A stretch of 64,000 nucleotides of DNA. Origin: Phycisphaeraceae bacterium D3-23. GTDB lineage: Bacteria; Planctomycetota; Phycisphaerae; Phycisphaerales; Phycisphaeraceae. A program made the translations under genes and the position numbers. Positions 50,441 through 59,305 of this stretch are shown here, piece after piece. Location: the NCBI GenBank assembly GCA_039555135.1, contig CP114179.1, positions 3,596,001 through 3,660,000 of the forward strand. Reading direction: 5' to 3'. Numbering within the stretch: position 1 is the stretch's first letter; each line of letters starts with the position of its first letter. Under the pieces are notes generated by a model. It saw only the letters and a program-made list of their open reading frames with translations. It was not told where the DNA came from and did not search any database.

Positions 50441-53218
50441 CTACTCAAACGTGTACACGAAGCTGCCGCCCTCGCCGACCGAGACCTTCGCGGTTGCGAA
50501 GTCCTCGCCGGTGACCATGCGCTGCAGGAACTCGGCCGAGAGCTCGGGCAGCAGCGTGCGGGAGATGATGTTGTCGACGTTGCGTGCGCCGGACTCGACC
50601 TCGGTGCAGCGCTCGGCGATCGTGTCGATCAAGGCCTCATCGTATGTGAGGTCCGCGCCGTAGTTGGCCTGGACGCGGCGGACGATCTTGCCGAGCTTGA
50701 GCTGGATGATCTTGCGCATCACATCGTCGGCGAGCGGGAAGTACGGGACGATCGTGCACCGGCCCAGGAACGCGGGCTTGAACGTCTTGAGCAGGTCGGG
50801 GTAGATGGCCTGGCCAAGCCCCTCGGCGTCGGGGCGGGTCATCTCGTCGGCGCAGAGTTTCATGATGGAATCCGACGCCGCGTTCGAGGTCATGATGACG
50901 ACGGTGTTTTTGAAGTCGATGTCGCGGCCTTCGCCGTCCTTGAGCATGCCCTTGTCGAACACCTGGTAGAAGATGTCCTGCACGCCGGGGTGCGCCTTCT
51001 CCATCTCGTCGAGCAGCACGACGCTGTAGGGCTTGCGGCGGACGGCTTCGGTCAGGACGCCGCCCTCGCCGTAGCCGACGTAGCCGGGAGGCGAGCCCAT
51101 GAGCAGCGAGACCTTGTGTTCTTCTTTGAACTCGGACATGTTGATGACGGTGGCGTTCTGTTCGCCGCCGTAGAGGAGCTCGGCCAGCGTCATCGCGGTC
51201 TCGGTCTTGCCGACGCCTGAGGGCCCGGGCATGAGGAACACGCCGATGGGTTTGTTGGGGTCGGTGAGGTCGGCGCGGGAGGTGCGGATGCTCTGTGCGA
51301 TAGTTTCGAGCGCGTGGTCCTGGCCGACGACGCGTTCCTGCATCCGCTCGCCCAGTTGCAGCACGGTGTTGATCTCGTCGGACATCATCCGGCCCGACGG
51401 GATGCCGGTCCACGCGGAGACGACCTCGGCGACGGCCTGTGCATCGACGCAGGGCTGGACCAGCGGCTCGTCGCCCTGGTGGTTGCGGAGGTCATCGGTG
51501 ACCTGCTTGAAGCGGGCCTGGAGCTCGGCGCGCTCTGCGTCGGTGAGGGGCGGCGGGGCGGGGGCGTCCCCACCGTCAGCAGCGGGTGCATCGCCGTCGG
51601 TAGCTTCCGCGCCGGCGGGTGCTTCTGTCTCGCCTGATGCTGCGTCTTGCGTTTCGGACTCGGCCGGCTCGGGCGTGTCGCCTTCGAGCTGCGCACGCAG
51701 CGCGTTGAGTTCCTGCACCAGCTCGGCTTCGGCCTTCCATCGCTCCTCGATGACCGCGAGGTCTGCGACCGTTTTGGCTTGTGTCTCACGCAGCTCGGCG
51801 ATGATTTCAATATGGTCGCCGCTCGCGGAGGACTCGCGTTCGAGGATGCCGATCCGTACGCCGAGCTGCTCGATCTGGCGCCGCCGGTCCTGCACGGCGG
51901 GGGGTGTCTCCTGGTGCCCCATCGCGACGCGCGCGCAGGCCGTATCGAGCAGACTCACCGACTTGTCGGGGAGTTGTCGGCCGCTGATGTACCGGCTGCT
52001 CAAACGCACCGAGTCTTCGACCGCCTCGTCGAGGATGCGCACCTTGTGGTGCTTCTCGAGCGTCTCGCTCACGCCGCGCATCATGTCGATCGCGCTGAGT
52101 TCGCTGGGCTCTTCGACCTTCACGACCTGGAACCGCCGGGTGAGCGCGGGGTCTTTCTCGAAGTACTTTTTGTACTCGGCCCAGGTCGTCGCGGCGATGG
52201 TGCGCAGCTCGCCGCGCGCGAGCGCGGGCTTGAGCAGGTTCGCGGCGTCGCCCTGGCCCGCCTGGCCGCCGGCGCCGATCATCATGTGCGCCTCGTCGAT
52301 GAACATGATGATCGGCTTGGGCGAGGCCTTCACCTCGTCGATCACCCCGCGCAGGCGGTTCTCGAACTCGCCTTTGATCCCCGCGCCGGCCTGGAGCAGG
52401 CCGAGGTCCAAGCTGCGCAGCGACACGTCTTTCAGGGCTTGGGGCACCTCGCCCGCCGCGATCTTCAGCGCAAAACCCTCGACCACGGCCGTCTTGCCCA
52501 CGCCCGCCTCGCCCGTCAGGATCGGGTTGTTCTGTCGGCGGCGCAGCAGGATGTCGACGATCTGCCGGACCTCGGCGTCGCGCCCGAGCACCGGATCGAT
52601 CTTGCCGGCGCGGGCGACGGCGGTGAGGTCGATGGTGAACTGGTCGAGCGCCGCGGAAGACGACGGCCCGCCGTGCGCCGCGCCGCCGGGACCCGCACCC
52701 GCTTCGCCACGGTCCGCGGTCGCGATGCCGCCGGCCATCTTCGCCTCGGCGCTGTCCTCGGTGATCGACTTGAACTCCTTGGCCAGCACGTCGGCCGAGA
52801 TCTTCGAGAACTGTGGCGACATGTTCAGCGCCAGCGCGGCGGTCGAACGCTCGCTGAGCAGCGCGAGCAGCAGGTGCCCCGAGCGCGTCTTGGACTCGCC
52901 GAACTCGATCGACCCGAGCAGCCAGCCGTTCTGCGCGAGCTGCACGGTGTCGGGGCTCAGCGCGGGCGGCCGACTGTTGCCGGTCTTGAATCGGTCGATC
53001 GCCTGGGTCAGGTCCCGCCGCACGTTTGCCTCGTCGACCTCGAATCGGCGGAAGATATCGATCAGGTCGGTGTGGTCGGCCTCGATCAGCTTCATCAGCC
53101 AGTGCTCGATCTCGACGTTGTAGTTGGTCTGCGAGAGGCAGAGCCCGGCGGCGGCCTCGAGGGCGCGGTGGCAGACCGGGTTGAGCCGTTGGACGAGGGA
53201 TTTCAGACTGACGTTCAT
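50441..53218 (-). CDS. tssH: T6SS sheath-recycling ATPase TssH (ClpV)
   Basis: This 925-residue AAA+ ATPase of the ClpB/ClpV type disassembles contracted TssB/TssC sheaths. The N-terminal domain is followed by AAA1 (LTGEAGVGKTAVVEGFALKI, FIDEAHMMIGAGG) and AAA2 (MPGPSGVGKTETAMTLAELL, VVLLDEMEKAHPGV). SLVQRLNPVCHRALEAAA at the start is typical of ClpV. Between the two AAA modules lies about 45 residues of acidic, proline- and alanine-rich sequence (around residues 512-558), an unusual low-complexity insertion in the middle region. It is the last gene of the T6SS operon. Confidence 0.96.
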   Translation of the reverse strand: MNVSLKSLVQRLNPVCHRALEAAAGLCLSQTNYNVEIEHWLMKLIEADHTDLIDIFRRFEVDEANVRRDLTQAIDRFKTGNSRPPALSPDTVQLAQNGWLLGSIEFGESKTRSGHLLLALLSERSTAALALNMSPQFSKISADVLAKEFKSITEDSAEAKMAGGIATADRGEAGAGPGGAAHGGPSSSAALDQFTIDLTAVARAGKIDPVLGRDAEVRQIVDILLRRRQNNPILTGEAGVGKTAVVEGFALKIAAGEVPQALKDVSLRSLDLGLLQAGAGIKGEFENRLRGVIDEVKASPKPIIMFIDEAHMMIGAGGQAGQGDAANLLKPALARGELRTIAATTWAEYKKYFEKDPALTRRFQVVKVEEPSELSAIDMMRGVSETLEKHHKVRILDEAVEDSVRLSSRYISGRQLPDKSVSLLDTACARVAMGHQETPPAVQDRRRQIEQLGVRIGILERESSASGDHIEIIAELRETQAKTVADLAVIEERWKAEAELVQELNALRAQLEGDTPEPAESETQDAASGETEAPAGAEATDGDAPAADGGDAPAPPPLTDAERAELQARFKQVTDDLRNHQGDEPLVQPCVDAQAVAEVVSAWTGIPSGRMMSDEINTVLQLGERMQERVVGQDHALETIAQSIRTSRADLTDPNKPIGVFLMPGPSGVGKTETAMTLAELLYGGEQNATVINMSEFKEEHKVSLLMGSPPGYVGYGEGGVLTEAVRRKPYSVVLLDEMEKAHPGVQDIFYQVFDKGMLKDGEGRDIDFKNTVVIMTSNAASDSIMKLCADEMTRPDAEGLGQAIYPDLLKTFKPAFLGRCTIVPYFPLADDVMRKIIQLKLGKIVRRVQANYGADLTYDEALIDTIAERCTEVESGARNVDNIISRTLLPELSAEFLQRMVTGEDFATAKVSVGEGGSFVYTFE

Positions 53219-53272
53219 CGGATGGACTCTCGAAAGGGTGGACGTAGATGGTTGAAGGGATCGAAGCGTGGG

Positions 53273-54367
53273 TCAGACTTCGGCGTGCTCGAAGCGTGCG
53301 CCGGCAAAGTCGGACGCGGGGGTCTGGGTGGTGAGGAAGGTGGTCCAGCCCAGGCGCGGGGCGGGGTCTGCGCCCAGCTCGCAGGGCGGGACCTCCTGGG
53401 CCTTGAGGATGGGGACGACGTCGAACTCGAACTGCGGGCCCACGTGCATGCGGACCAGTTCGCTGAGCCGACGCAGCCCGCGCTGGTCGGGGAGGAACGA
53501 GCAGTAGTCGGCAAAGCCCAGGGGCCCGAGGTGGAGGCGGAACTTGGCCTGGGCGTACCAGATGCGGTCGCCGAGCACGGCGTTGATACCCAGCGCCATG
53601 TTCAGCCCGTCGGGCCGGAGCGCGGTGCCCATCTGCGAGCGGTCGTCGGGTTCGATCTCCAGCCATTGGCCGACGAACTGTTCGATGCGGACGGCGACGC
53701 CGAAGTACTCGGCGACGGTGTCGCGGATGCCGGCGGCGGTGGGGACGCGGCGGGCGTAGTGCCCGGCGAAGAACAGGAGCGAGCGGTCGTCGATCGACAT
53801 GCGCTTGCGCGTTTGTTCGTGGCCCATGCCCATCAGCGCGAAGAGGCACCGGGTAAACGGGTCGAGCGTTTTGTCGCCGCGGACCGCGGTCTGCTCGATG
53901 GCGATCGGGAACTGGTGCTTCTCCCAGGCGCGGTGGAACAGACTGATGAGCCGGTGGTTGAAGAGGTTCTGGAAGCGCTCGAGCGAGAAGTTGTTGGCCC
54001 GGCTCTGCGCGATGAGGAGCGAGGTGAAGTGTCGCGGCAGCACGCCGTTGGGCCCGGTGAGCCCGGCGAACTGGACGGTGATGTCGAAGCCCGTGGGCGT
54101 GGCCGAGGCGTCGTCGGCCTTGCGGGGGCGGATGTGGTGGATGGCGGAGGCGGGGAACCCCGAGGCGTTGCGGGTCGCGAAGCGGACGGGCTCGTCGGCG
54201 GGGGGCGACGCGGTGCCCAACTCGCCGCGGCGCAGCGTGGCGGGCTCGGGCTGCGTGTGCGCAAGCCGGTAGATCAGGCGGACGGCCTGGTTAAAGTCGT
54301 ACCGGCGTCCGTCGGCGACCAGCCGATCGATCAGATGATCTGGATGTCCGCTGCCCTGGCTGGCCAT
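53273..54367 (-). CDS. tssG: T6SS baseplate subunit TssG
   Basis: This is a 364-residue TssG, part of the TssEFG baseplate wedge. Characteristic stretches are RYDFNQAVRLIYRLAHTQPE near the start, ITVQFAGLTGPNGVLPRHFT, FFHRAW-like LISLFHRAWEKHQFPIAIEQ and LGDRIWYAQAKFRLHLGPLG. The ATG at 54367 lies inside tssF, overlapping it by 37 bases, which indicates coupled translation. The same frame is open further upstream, but that sequence runs antiparallel to tssF coding and is not counted. Confidence 0.92.
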   Translation of the reverse strand: MASQGSGHPDHLIDRLVADGRRYDFNQAVRLIYRLAHTQPEPATLRRGELGTASPPADEPVRFATRNASGFPASAIHHIRPRKADDASATPTGFDITVQFAGLTGPNGVLPRHFTSLLIAQSRANNFSLERFQNLFNHRLISLFHRAWEKHQFPIAIEQTAVRGDKTLDPFTRCLFALMGMGHEQTRKRMSIDDRSLLFFAGHYARRVPTAAGIRDTVAEYFGVAVRIEQFVGQWLEIEPDDRSQMGTALRPDGLNMALGINAVLGDRIWYAQAKFRLHLGPLGFADYCSFLPDQRGLRRLSELVRMHVGPQFEFDVVPILKAQEVPPCELGADPAPRLGWTTFLTTQTPASDFAGARFEHAEV

Positions 54368-56160
54368 CGGAATAACTCGAGGTTGTGCTGGCGTGAGCTC
54401 ACGACCAGGCGGGTGAAGGCGTTGACCGACGCGTATCGGCCGAGGAATTGTTCGAGCACGGCGCCAAAGAGGTAGAGCCCGTTGTCGCCAAAGCGGTTTT
54501 CGTCGCACCCGACGTTGATCTCGACGCCGCGGCAGAAGGACGCGCTCGCGCCTTTGCCGACACGCGCGGTGACGCGGTGGTGCTTGACGGACTCGACAGC
54601 GTTGATGCGTGCGACCCGGTCGGGCGACCCGAGGTAGTCGTAGAGCGAGAGGATCTCGCGTAGGGCGGCCGCGCCGTCCGGGCCGTCGCAGATCGAGAGG
54701 TGGTTGAGCGAGAGCTGCGAGATCAGCCGCCAGAGCGCTTCGCCCTTGAGCGCGAGGCGTCGGGTCGGGGTCGGCGGGGTGAGGCACCGGATCGGCGCGA
54801 GCGGGCCGCCGGCGAGCGGCTTGATCCCGGGCCGGCCCGCGCCGAAGGGGAGCCGCTGGGGCTGGTCGCGGTTGAGGCAGGTCGCCTGGACCGACAGCGT
54901 CAGGTTCTCGGGGCTGACCGGGTTTTGCGAGAGGTCGACTAGCGCGAGGTCGAGCTCGGTCCCGTTGTCGTACCCGCCGTTCGCGTAGCCCGCGGTGCGG
55001 CGGGCGATCTGGTAGAAGAGACCCTCGGCGTCGTCGGTATGCGAGATGCTGAAGAACGGCCGAACGGGCACGGACTCGCCCGACGGCAGTGTGCCCGCGA
55101 CGCTGTCGACCGAGTACACCTCCTGGGTCTCGGGCCAGCGCGTGTCGGACACGAGCGGGTAGCGGTGCTGCGTGGGCGTGAGTTGGAACGGTACTAGACG
55201 CTGCTTGAACAGGTTGATGATCGGGGTGCAGCCGAGCTTGAAGGTTTCCTTGTCGATGGAACGCGCGAGCGCTTCGGGCGACGCGGTCAGGTAGAGGTAT
55301 AGCTCGGCCGTGGGCCCGAGGCGCTGGACGGCCTCGGGTGTGATCCCCGCGATCTCGAAGAAGCGGAACTTCTCGGGCATCGCGAAGTATTCGCTCAGCA
55401 GTTGGTAGCCCTGGAACGTGCGTGTCGAGGGCGGGAGCATCATCTGCGATTCGTCGAACCCGACGGGCTTGAGCGCGGCCTTGCCCAGCACGCGGGGGGC
55501 CTTGTCGCTGGGGCCGGTGGCGATCGCGACCTCGACGGTCTTCGTGAAGATCATCTGGTAGATCGCGTTGGCGACCGACGGCTCGCCGTCGATGTAGAAC
55601 CGCAGGGAGCGCAGGTCCATCTTCCCCATCGGCGGGTCGGGCGCGAACGAGCGGAGCTGGATCTGTAGGACCGAGGGCGTCGGCTCCAGGGTGTTCACGG
55701 CGGGGACCATCGCGTCGGTCGCGATCGATGCGCCCGCGACGTTGATGGGCAGGAGGTGGGTCGCGAAACAGGTCTGGAACCGGCAGGGGGTGTCATCGAC
55801 GCGTTCGGTTTCGAGCTCGGTGCCGCGCGGCAGCTTGTAGCCCTGCGCGAGCCCCGCCTGGGCCGGGTCGATGGCGAACTGTGCGATGGCGACGGAGGGC
55901 ATCGGCGCAAGGTACTGCGGGAACAGGACGCCGAGCATGGCGTCGGAGATCTCCGGGAACTCGTCGTCGAGCTTGAGCCGGGTGCGTGCGTTGAGGTAGG
56001 CGAATGACTCAATGAGCCGTTCGACGTAGGGGTCCTGCGCGGAGGTCGCGTCGATGCGGAGCTGGGGCGCGACGTCGGGGTTGGCCTGGGCGAACTCGGC
56101 CCCGAGCTTGCGGAGGTAGCCCAGCTCGTTGTTGTAGTACTCGAGGAGTTGCTCGGTCAT
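54331..56160 (-). CDS. tssF: T6SS baseplate subunit TssF
   Basis: This 609-residue TssF begins LEYYNNELGYLRKLGAEFAQ, the most conserved N-terminal block of the family. It continues RLIESFAYLNARTRLKLDDE and LFPQYLAPMPSVAIAQF, with later FFSISHTDDAEGLFYQIARR. It forms the bulk of the wedge with TssG and TssE. Its start overlaps the tssE stop by four bases. Confidence 0.95.
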   Translation of the reverse strand: MTEQLLEYYNNELGYLRKLGAEFAQANPDVAPQLRIDATSAQDPYVERLIESFAYLNARTRLKLDDEFPEISDAMLGVLFPQYLAPMPSVAIAQFAIDPAQAGLAQGYKLPRGTELETERVDDTPCRFQTCFATHLLPINVAGASIATDAMVPAVNTLEPTPSVLQIQLRSFAPDPPMGKMDLRSLRFYIDGEPSVANAIYQMIFTKTVEVAIATGPSDKAPRVLGKAALKPVGFDESQMMLPPSTRTFQGYQLLSEYFAMPEKFRFFEIAGITPEAVQRLGPTAELYLYLTASPEALARSIDKETFKLGCTPIINLFKQRLVPFQLTPTQHRYPLVSDTRWPETQEVYSVDSVAGTLPSGESVPVRPFFSISHTDDAEGLFYQIARRTAGYANGGYDNGTELDLALVDLSQNPVSPENLTLSVQATCLNRDQPQRLPFGAGRPGIKPLAGGPLAPIRCLTPPTPTRRLALKGEALWRLISQLSLNHLSICDGPDGAAALREILSLYDYLGSPDRVARINAVESVKHHRVTARVGKGASASFCRGVEINVGCDENRFGDNGLYLFGAVLEQFLGRYASVNAFTRLVVSSRQHNLELFRWPARAADIQII

Positions 56161-56669
56161 CGGCCCGCCCGCCTGACTGTAAAGGTGGTGTCTGCCGGGT
56201 TCATCTGGGTCTCGTAGGCCACGTTCTGCCGGCCCTCTTCGCTGAGCAGCGTCGCCTCGATCCGGAAGCGGAGTGTGCGTGTCTCGTCGCCGGCGGACTT
56301 GTTCTTTTGGGTGACGGGGATGACTTTGGGTGCGTGGAGCCGGGGCTCGAAGTGCGCGATCGCCCGGGCGATGATCTGCCGGAAGTCGCGCTGGGTGACG
56401 GGGTTGACGAAGGACGCGCCGGTGAAGTCGGGGATGCCGTAGTTGACCAGCGATTTCTCCAGCTCTTCGTGCGTCGGTGGGAACGACCGGCAGCGCCAGC
56501 GCGTGTTGAGCAGCGACTCCAAGTCGCGCTGGATCGCGTCGCGGACCGTGCGGACGGAGTTGACCGCGCGTGAACCGTCCCCCGCCCCGGCCGCGGTGCC
56601 GGGGTTGAGCAGCCGGTCCAGCAGCGGCGTCGCCAGGGGCTCCTGCCGGGTCGCGCGTCGTCGCTCCAT
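56157..56669 (-). CDS. tssE: T6SS baseplate subunit TssE (gp25-like)
   Basis: This 170-residue gp25/lysozyme-like wedge protein has PLLDRLLNPG, SVRTVRDAIQRDLESLLNTR, ELEKSLVNYGIPDFTG and RQIIARAIAHFEPRLHAPKV, the usual blocks in order. It shares one base with the end of tagJ and four with tssF, so the three are translated from one message. Confidence 0.93.
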   Translation of the reverse strand: MERRRATRQEPLATPLLDRLLNPGTAAGAGDGSRAVNSVRTVRDAIQRDLESLLNTRWRCRSFPPTHEELEKSLVNYGIPDFTGASFVNPVTQRDFRQIIARAIAHFEPRLHAPKVIPVTQKNKSAGDETRTLRFRIEATLLSEEGRQNVAYETQMNPADTTFTVRRAGR

Positions 56670-57466
56670 CAGTCGTCCTCCCCGGTGTCGAAGCTCAGCG
56701 ATGTCAGTTCAAGCACGGGCAGCTCGGTCTCGTCGGCGAAGAACACACGCTGGCCTACGCCGCGCACGGGCTCGTCGGCGTTGCCGCGCCAGTCGGTGGC
56801 TCGGCCCAGACGGAGGTCGGCCTCGGCCGCCTCCACCCCCGCGTACAAAACGGGGATAAACACCTCGCCCTGGGCCTTCACCGTCACCAGCGTGGCCTGG
56901 CGGAACAGCAGGTCGAGCGGCCGGCCCGGGGGCTCGAACTGCATCGAGCGGACCTCGCTTGTCGCGATCCAGAAGTACCGGCCGTCCGGGCTGAGCACCT
57001 CGACAAAGTCGCCCAGCAGGTCGTCGCCGTCACGGAAGTCGGTGAACGCGTCGTCCCCGTGCTTGCCGGGCACGGCGGCGCGCTGCGTCTCCATCTCGCC
57101 CAGGACCTCGGCGGCGGTGGTGAGGTCCCCCTCGCGGATAAGTAGTGCGGCCGCGAGCCGCTGCTTGGCCGCGTCGCCGGCGTCGCTCAGGAACGTGGGC
57201 ATCTGCCCATGGGTGTAGAAGTCCCGGCGGGCCGCCTCGGCCTGGATCAGGAAGCGGAACTGGCTGATGCCGACGCCGGCCGCCGGCTCGATTACGCCCG
57301 CCGCTTCGAGGATTGTGTCCGCACGCTCCCAGTCGCCCGCGAAGCACAGCATCTCCGCCAAGATGACACGCGGGATCGCCGAGGTGGGGTCGGCCTTGAC
57401 GTCCTGCGTCGCCGCGTCGACCGCCGCGTCCAGGTCCCCTTGATTGAAGTGTGCGATCGCTGTCAT
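56669..57466 (-). CDS. tagJ: T6SS accessory protein TagJ (ImpE family)
   Basis: This 265-residue ImpE/TagJ protein has an N-terminal TPR-like helical part (FNQGDLDAAVDAATQDVKAD, then RVILAEMLCFAGDWERADTI) and the C-terminal SciE/ImpE block, including GRYFWIATSEVRSMQFEPPG and RPLDLLFRQATLVT. TagJ binds the TssB N-terminus and modulates sheath disassembly in some systems. It lies between the second tssC and tssE. Confidence 0.92.
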   Translation of the reverse strand: MTAIAHFNQGDLDAAVDAATQDVKADPTSAIPRVILAEMLCFAGDWERADTILEAAGVIEPAAGVGISQFRFLIQAEAARRDFYTHGQMPTFLSDAGDAAKQRLAAALLIREGDLTTAAEVLGEMETQRAAVPGKHGDDAFTDFRDGDDLLGDFVEVLSPDGRYFWIATSEVRSMQFEPPGRPLDLLFRQATLVTVKAQGEVFIPVLYAGVEAAEADLRLGRATDWRGNADEPVRGVGQRVFFADETELPVLELTSLSFDTGEDD

Positions 57467-57493
57467 AAATGCCCTCGATTCTGGTGCTGTAGG

Positions 57494-59185
57494 TTACTGT
57501 CCCCGGCCCGCGGAGACCGGCGTGATCATCCGGATGCTCATCGAGACCTCGTCGAGCTGGTAGTGGGGCCAGAGCTTCATGACGCACTGGTACACCCCGG
57601 GCCGGCCCGGCGTCTCGACGACCTCGACCTCCGCCTCGCGCAGCGGGTACTGGGCCTTGACCGACGCCGACGCCATGCTGTCCTGCGTGACGTAGTCGTT
57701 GATCCACTCGCCCATCTTGTTCTGGAGCTCCATCGCCTCGGCGCGCGAGCCCACGCGCTCGCGCATCTGCACCTTGAGGTAGTGCGAGAACCGCGAGGCG
57801 CACAGCGTGTACTGCAGCATCGAGGAGATCTGCGCGTTCAGTGACACGTCCGGGTCGTTGTACACGGCCGGCTGGTGGAGCGAGCTGTTGCTGTAGAAGA
57901 CGTGCCAGTCGGTGTCGTGGCAGTGGCTCAGCGGGATGAGGCCGTGGTCGGCGAGCATTTTTTCCTGCGCGTCGTCGATGGCGACCTCGGTGGCCATCTT
58001 CGGCGCGACGCCCGGGCGGTCCATGCCGAACGACGGCGAGGGCAGGTCGGGGACCACGCCGCCGCCGACCTGGTCGCGGTCGAACCCGCGGATATCCGCC
58101 AGCCAGCGGGACTCCGAGAACGCGCGGATCAGCACCCCCGTGAAGGCATACGCGGCGCTGCCCCAGAGGTGGTTGGACTCGTCGTCGCCCGCCGCCTGCT
58201 CGCGGAAGCGGAACCCGAGCATGCGGTCGACCGGGGCGTTAGGGCCCGTGGGTTCAACCGGCTGGTCGCAGGCCGAGCAACGCGCCGACTCCACCGGACG
58301 CGCGGCCAGCCCGCGCCCGCAGTGCGGGCAGCTCGGCCACGGGGCATTGGTGTAGGCCTCGCGGTACGGCGTCCGCATCAGCGTCTGGGGCGCGGTGATG
58401 CCGACGAACTTCATATCCGGCTCGCGGCGCAGCGTGTTCCACTTGGTGTACTCGGGCTGGTTGAAGACGCGGTCCAGGTCGATCCCGCGGTCGAGCTGGT
58501 TGAAGTGGTCGAGCCCGAGCAGGCCCGGGTCCGCCGCGGTGATGAACGGGACAAAGGCCGACGCGGCGGTCTGGGCGATCGAACGCAGCAGCGCGACGTC
58601 GTCGTGCGGGTGCTCGGCGGTCGGGCGGTGGCGGACCTGGTAGTCGCCGATGAGCACGCCGAAGGGCAGGCCGCCCGGCATGCCGTACTCTTCCTCGTAG
58701 ACCTTGCGCCAGAAGTGGGTCTGGTCAAACTCGACGGCCCGCTCGGCGTCGCGCTCGAGCTCTTTCCACGTGATGTCGAGTACACGGGTGAGGACGACGC
58801 CCTCGGCGTCCTGGTCCGCGCAGTGCACGGTGTATTCGAGCCCGCGCCAGCTCGCTTCGAGCCGCTGGAACTTGGGGTGGTGGATGATCGCGTTGGCCTG
58901 CCGAGTCAGCAGGCGGTCGATCTCGGCGATGTCGACGTCGATCGCGCCCGCGATCGCGGCGGGGCTCAGCGCGCCCGGCCTCAGCGTGCCGCGCTGGCGC
59001 AGCCAGATCGCCAGGGCCTTGACCCAGTCGGTCTCGTCCAGGAACGCGTGCAGCCAGGACGCGTCGCGCGCGGTGGCGGCGACGACCTGGTCCAGCAGCG
59101 AGCCCGGCCCGGCCGCACCGACGCCCTCCGCCGCCGCGGGTGCGGCGGTGGAGGGGGCGTGGGTTGTTTGGGTGGGATGATCCAT
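57494..59185 (-). CDS. Second TssC-like sheath protein with inserted zinc ribbon
   Basis: This 563-residue TssC (EvpB-type) paralogue follows canonical tssC. Shared blocks are SWRGLEYTVHCADQDAEGVV, AVEFDQTHFWRKVYEEEYGM, PFGVLIGDYQV, AASAFVPFITAADPGLLG and the C-terminal LPLSHC-like LIPLSHCHDTDWHVFYSNSS. Unlike the neighbour, it carries an insertion with Cys286-x2-Cys289 and Cys303-x2-Cys306 (CPHCGRGL and CSACDQP), a classical zinc ribbon. The proline/alanine-rich N-terminal tail is also longer. It could be a specialised sheath end or adaptor subunit. The start ATG 59185 is chosen by homology and has only a weak ribosome site. Confidence 0.9.
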   Translation of the reverse strand: MDHPTQTTHAPSTAAPAAAEGVGAAGPGSLLDQVVAATARDASWLHAFLDETDWVKALAIWLRQRGTLRPGALSPAAIAGAIDVDIAEIDRLLTRQANAIIHHPKFQRLEASWRGLEYTVHCADQDAEGVVLTRVLDITWKELERDAERAVEFDQTHFWRKVYEEEYGMPGGLPFGVLIGDYQVRHRPTAEHPHDDVALLRSIAQTAASAFVPFITAADPGLLGLDHFNQLDRGIDLDRVFNQPEYTKWNTLRREPDMKFVGITAPQTLMRTPYREAYTNAPWPSCPHCGRGLAARPVESARCSACDQPVEPTGPNAPVDRMLGFRFREQAAGDDESNHLWGSAAYAFTGVLIRAFSESRWLADIRGFDRDQVGGGVVPDLPSPSFGMDRPGVAPKMATEVAIDDAQEKMLADHGLIPLSHCHDTDWHVFYSNSSLHQPAVYNDPDVSLNAQISSMLQYTLCASRFSHYLKVQMRERVGSRAEAMELQNKMGEWINDYVTQDSMASASVKAQYPLREAEVEVVETPGRPGVYQCVMKLWPHYQLDEVSMSIRMITPVSAGRGQ

Positions 59186-59305
59186 GCGGTGAGCACACTT
59201 GCGCGCCGGCCACGGCGCGTGGTTCGGCGCTCGATGTCTGCGCAACGCCGGCGCAGAGAGGCGTGCGGGCCGACGGCCGACCCGCACCGGTCATCAACAC
59301 ACACG

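Noticed and set aside
51207-54475. Very long open frames on the plus strand opposite tssH, tssG and tssF
   Set aside because: They run antisense to recognisable T6SS genes, have arginine- or valine-rich composition without domains, and reflect the high GC third-position bias.
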